A stretch of 5,942 bases of DNA. It comes from an uncultured Opitutia bacterium (lineage in GTDB: Bacteria; Verrucomicrobiota; Verrucomicrobiia; Opitutales; JABJCN01). Location of the stretch: assembly GCA_913046175.1 (NCBI GenBank), contig CAJWSN010000080.1:1-5942 (forward strand), given 5' to 3'. The translations under genes and the position numbers were made by a program. Below, piece by piece: positions 5,573 through 5,942 of this stretch (position 1 is its first letter; the number at the start of each line of letters is the position of its first letter). The notes below the pieces were generated by a model. It saw only the letters and a list, made by a program, of their open reading frames with translations. It made no database searches and was not told the DNA's origin.

Positions 5573-5942
5573 TTACCCCCGGCAAAATACACCCTCAGCT
5601 GGATCCGAACCCGCAACCACGCCCTCCGAGCCGTGGTTCGAGCCCGGGCGGGGGTCCGGTCGGTGGACCGAGTCAACGAACTGGATGAGGCCCTTTGGGA
5701 TCTCGTAGTCCGGCGGTCTGTTTATGAAGATGTGTTGCGGCATCCATCCCGATCTTTCATCTACATCGAGATCGATGAGGGAATCGAGGGCCTTCAAGTT
5801 GAGCCGCACCAGGAGGTTCTGGGCCCGGTACCGGATCTCCGGATCCTTGTCGCAGGAGGCCGTTTCGAGGCTCACCCGGGCGTCCTCGCCGAGGGCAGCC
5901 AGCTCCCGATTCGCGGCCTCGCGCTCGGCCCAGACCGGAGAG
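5573..5942 (-). CDS. HEAT-like repeat protein fragment, open at the window edge and cut at its 3' side
   Basis: The minus-strand frame is open from the window edge to a TAA at 5575-5573. The first part, starting SPVWAEREAANRELAALGED, then ARVSLETASCDKDPEIRYRA and QNLLVRL, is a good HEAT-like helical hairpin with the DPEIRYRAQ turn common in exported planctomycete and verrucomicrobial proteins. It continues plausibly through ALDSLIDLDVDERSGWMPQH to about YEIPKGLIQFVDSVHRPD near 5665. Beyond that the translation runs into tRNA-like unit 4 (GSNHGSEGVVAGSDPAEG), so the C-terminus and stop are not native. Codons are much richer in G/C at third positions than in the genes of 121-5040, which suggests another genome. 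There is no true start in the window; GTG at 5875 is internal to the repeat. Function is not assignable; HEAT-like repeats usually mediate protein contacts. Confidence 0.55.
   Translation of the reverse strand, partial: SPVWAEREAANRELAALGEDARVSLETASCDKDPEIRYRAQNLLVRLNLKALDSLIDLDVDERSGWMPQHIFINRPPDYEIPKGLIQFVDSVHRPDPRPGSNHGSEGVVAGSDPAEGVFCRG
5589..5640 (-). repeat. tRNA-like unit 4, lacking the A-box half
   Basis: This has the B-box-like GGTTCGGATCC (core 5600-5610), a T-stem GCGGG/CCAGC pairing at four of five positions, and the ATTTT end at 5588-5584. No A box is found on the upstream side. Instead a 7-bp stem AACCACG/CGTGGTT (5615-5621 with 5632-5638) is present, followed by GGTTCGAGCCC on the plus strand, which resembles an inverted B box. 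The unit is probably cut by the junction to the GC-rich segment. Confidence 0.55.

Larger units (their letters stand above)
5108..5640 (-). repeat. Tandem array of four tRNA-like (pol III A/B-box) units
   Basis: Four units share the plus-strand order AAAA(T/A), a GTGCCCCCA-like block, then GG(G)ATYCGAAC. The GATYCGAAC cores fall near 5126, 5300, 5455 and 5602, so the period is about 174, 155 and 147 bases. Read on the minus strand each unit ends with a T-loop/B-box-like GTTCGRATCC, an acceptor-like 3' block and a TTTT run, which is the RNA polymerase III stop signal. Linkers also share sequence: an (A)CCAGCCAGTT-type block before each of the last three units and AGGTGGTTT(A/T)AGG after the first two. 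Intact cloverleaves are not formed, so these look like tRNA-derived repeats (SINE-like or pseudo-tRNAs) of a eukaryote. No protein gene is supported inside the array. Confidence 0.75.

Noticed and set aside
5113..5640. A cluster of functional bacterial tRNA genes
   Set aside because: The boxes look tRNA-like, but T-stems of units 2 and 3 do not pair, acceptor strands do not match and no normal 7-base anticodon loops can be drawn; the repeated linkers also do not fit a tRNA operon.
5113..5640. CRISPR array
   Set aside because: The spacing is uneven (about 174, 155, 147), repeats are degenerate and the 'spacers' share sequence with each other; no cas-like gene is present.
5113..5640. tRNA attachment sites of a genomic island
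   Set aside because: Repeated tRNA 3' ends could be att sites, but three units keep the A-box half as well, all point the same way at short spacing, and no integrase is seen.

Overview
Most of the window (about 1-5040) reads as a moderate-GC bacterial genome. It has well-formed secreted and envelope genes with the domain vocabulary of Verrucomicrobia/Planctomycetes-type bacteria: lamin-tail domains, a C-terminal 'DRDGFANILEFALGLNP' type signature, a membrane-anchored prenyltransferase/squalene-oxidase-repeat protein ending in a 'YYRYL' motif, and a Gly-rich secreted protein. I would place it near the Verrucomicrobia (Opitutae-like), but this rests on protein style and not on a marker gene. 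None of the four start regions carries a clear Shine-Dalgarno sequence.

Layout, left to right. 1-99 is the C-terminal tail of an unidentified protein. 121-1848 (+) encodes an odd hybrid: the N-terminal quarter of a type I phosphodiesterase/alkaline phosphatase-fold enzyme runs in frame into two lamin-tail domains. 1909-2109 (+) is a small DUF4177-like protein. 2219-3766 (-) is a single-pass membrane protein with a periplasmic alpha/alpha-toroid domain, convergent with the small gene. 3767-4155 is a divergent promoter region. 4156-5085 (+) is a secreted protein whose coding sequence is cut off near 5025-5056.

From about 5057 the character of the DNA changes abruptly. There is a degenerate (CCTAA)n tract, which is TTAGG on the minus strand and so the arthropod telomere-type pentamer. 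It is followed by a tandem series of four tRNA-like units on the minus strand (about 5113-5640, period roughly 147-174 bp). Each has a B-box-like GTTCGRATCC and is followed directly by a TTTT run; three also have an A-box-like TRGCNCAGCGG. They look like tRNA-derived, RNA polymerase III-type eukaryotic repeats (SINE-like) and not like working bacterial tRNAs. From about 5665 to the end the sequence changes again, to a GC-rich minus-strand reading frame with a HEAT-like repeat that is open through the window edge and probably comes from another bacterial source.

The genes do not form an obvious pathway. The common theme of the bacterial part is the cell envelope and secretion. The strongest signal is the mosaic structure: bacterial DNA, telomere-type repeat, tRNA-like array, then a different bacterial-looking fragment. 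The most economical explanation is a chimeric assembly or a contaminated arthropod-associated sample. A real insertion or lateral transfer is possible and can be tested by reads that span the joints.
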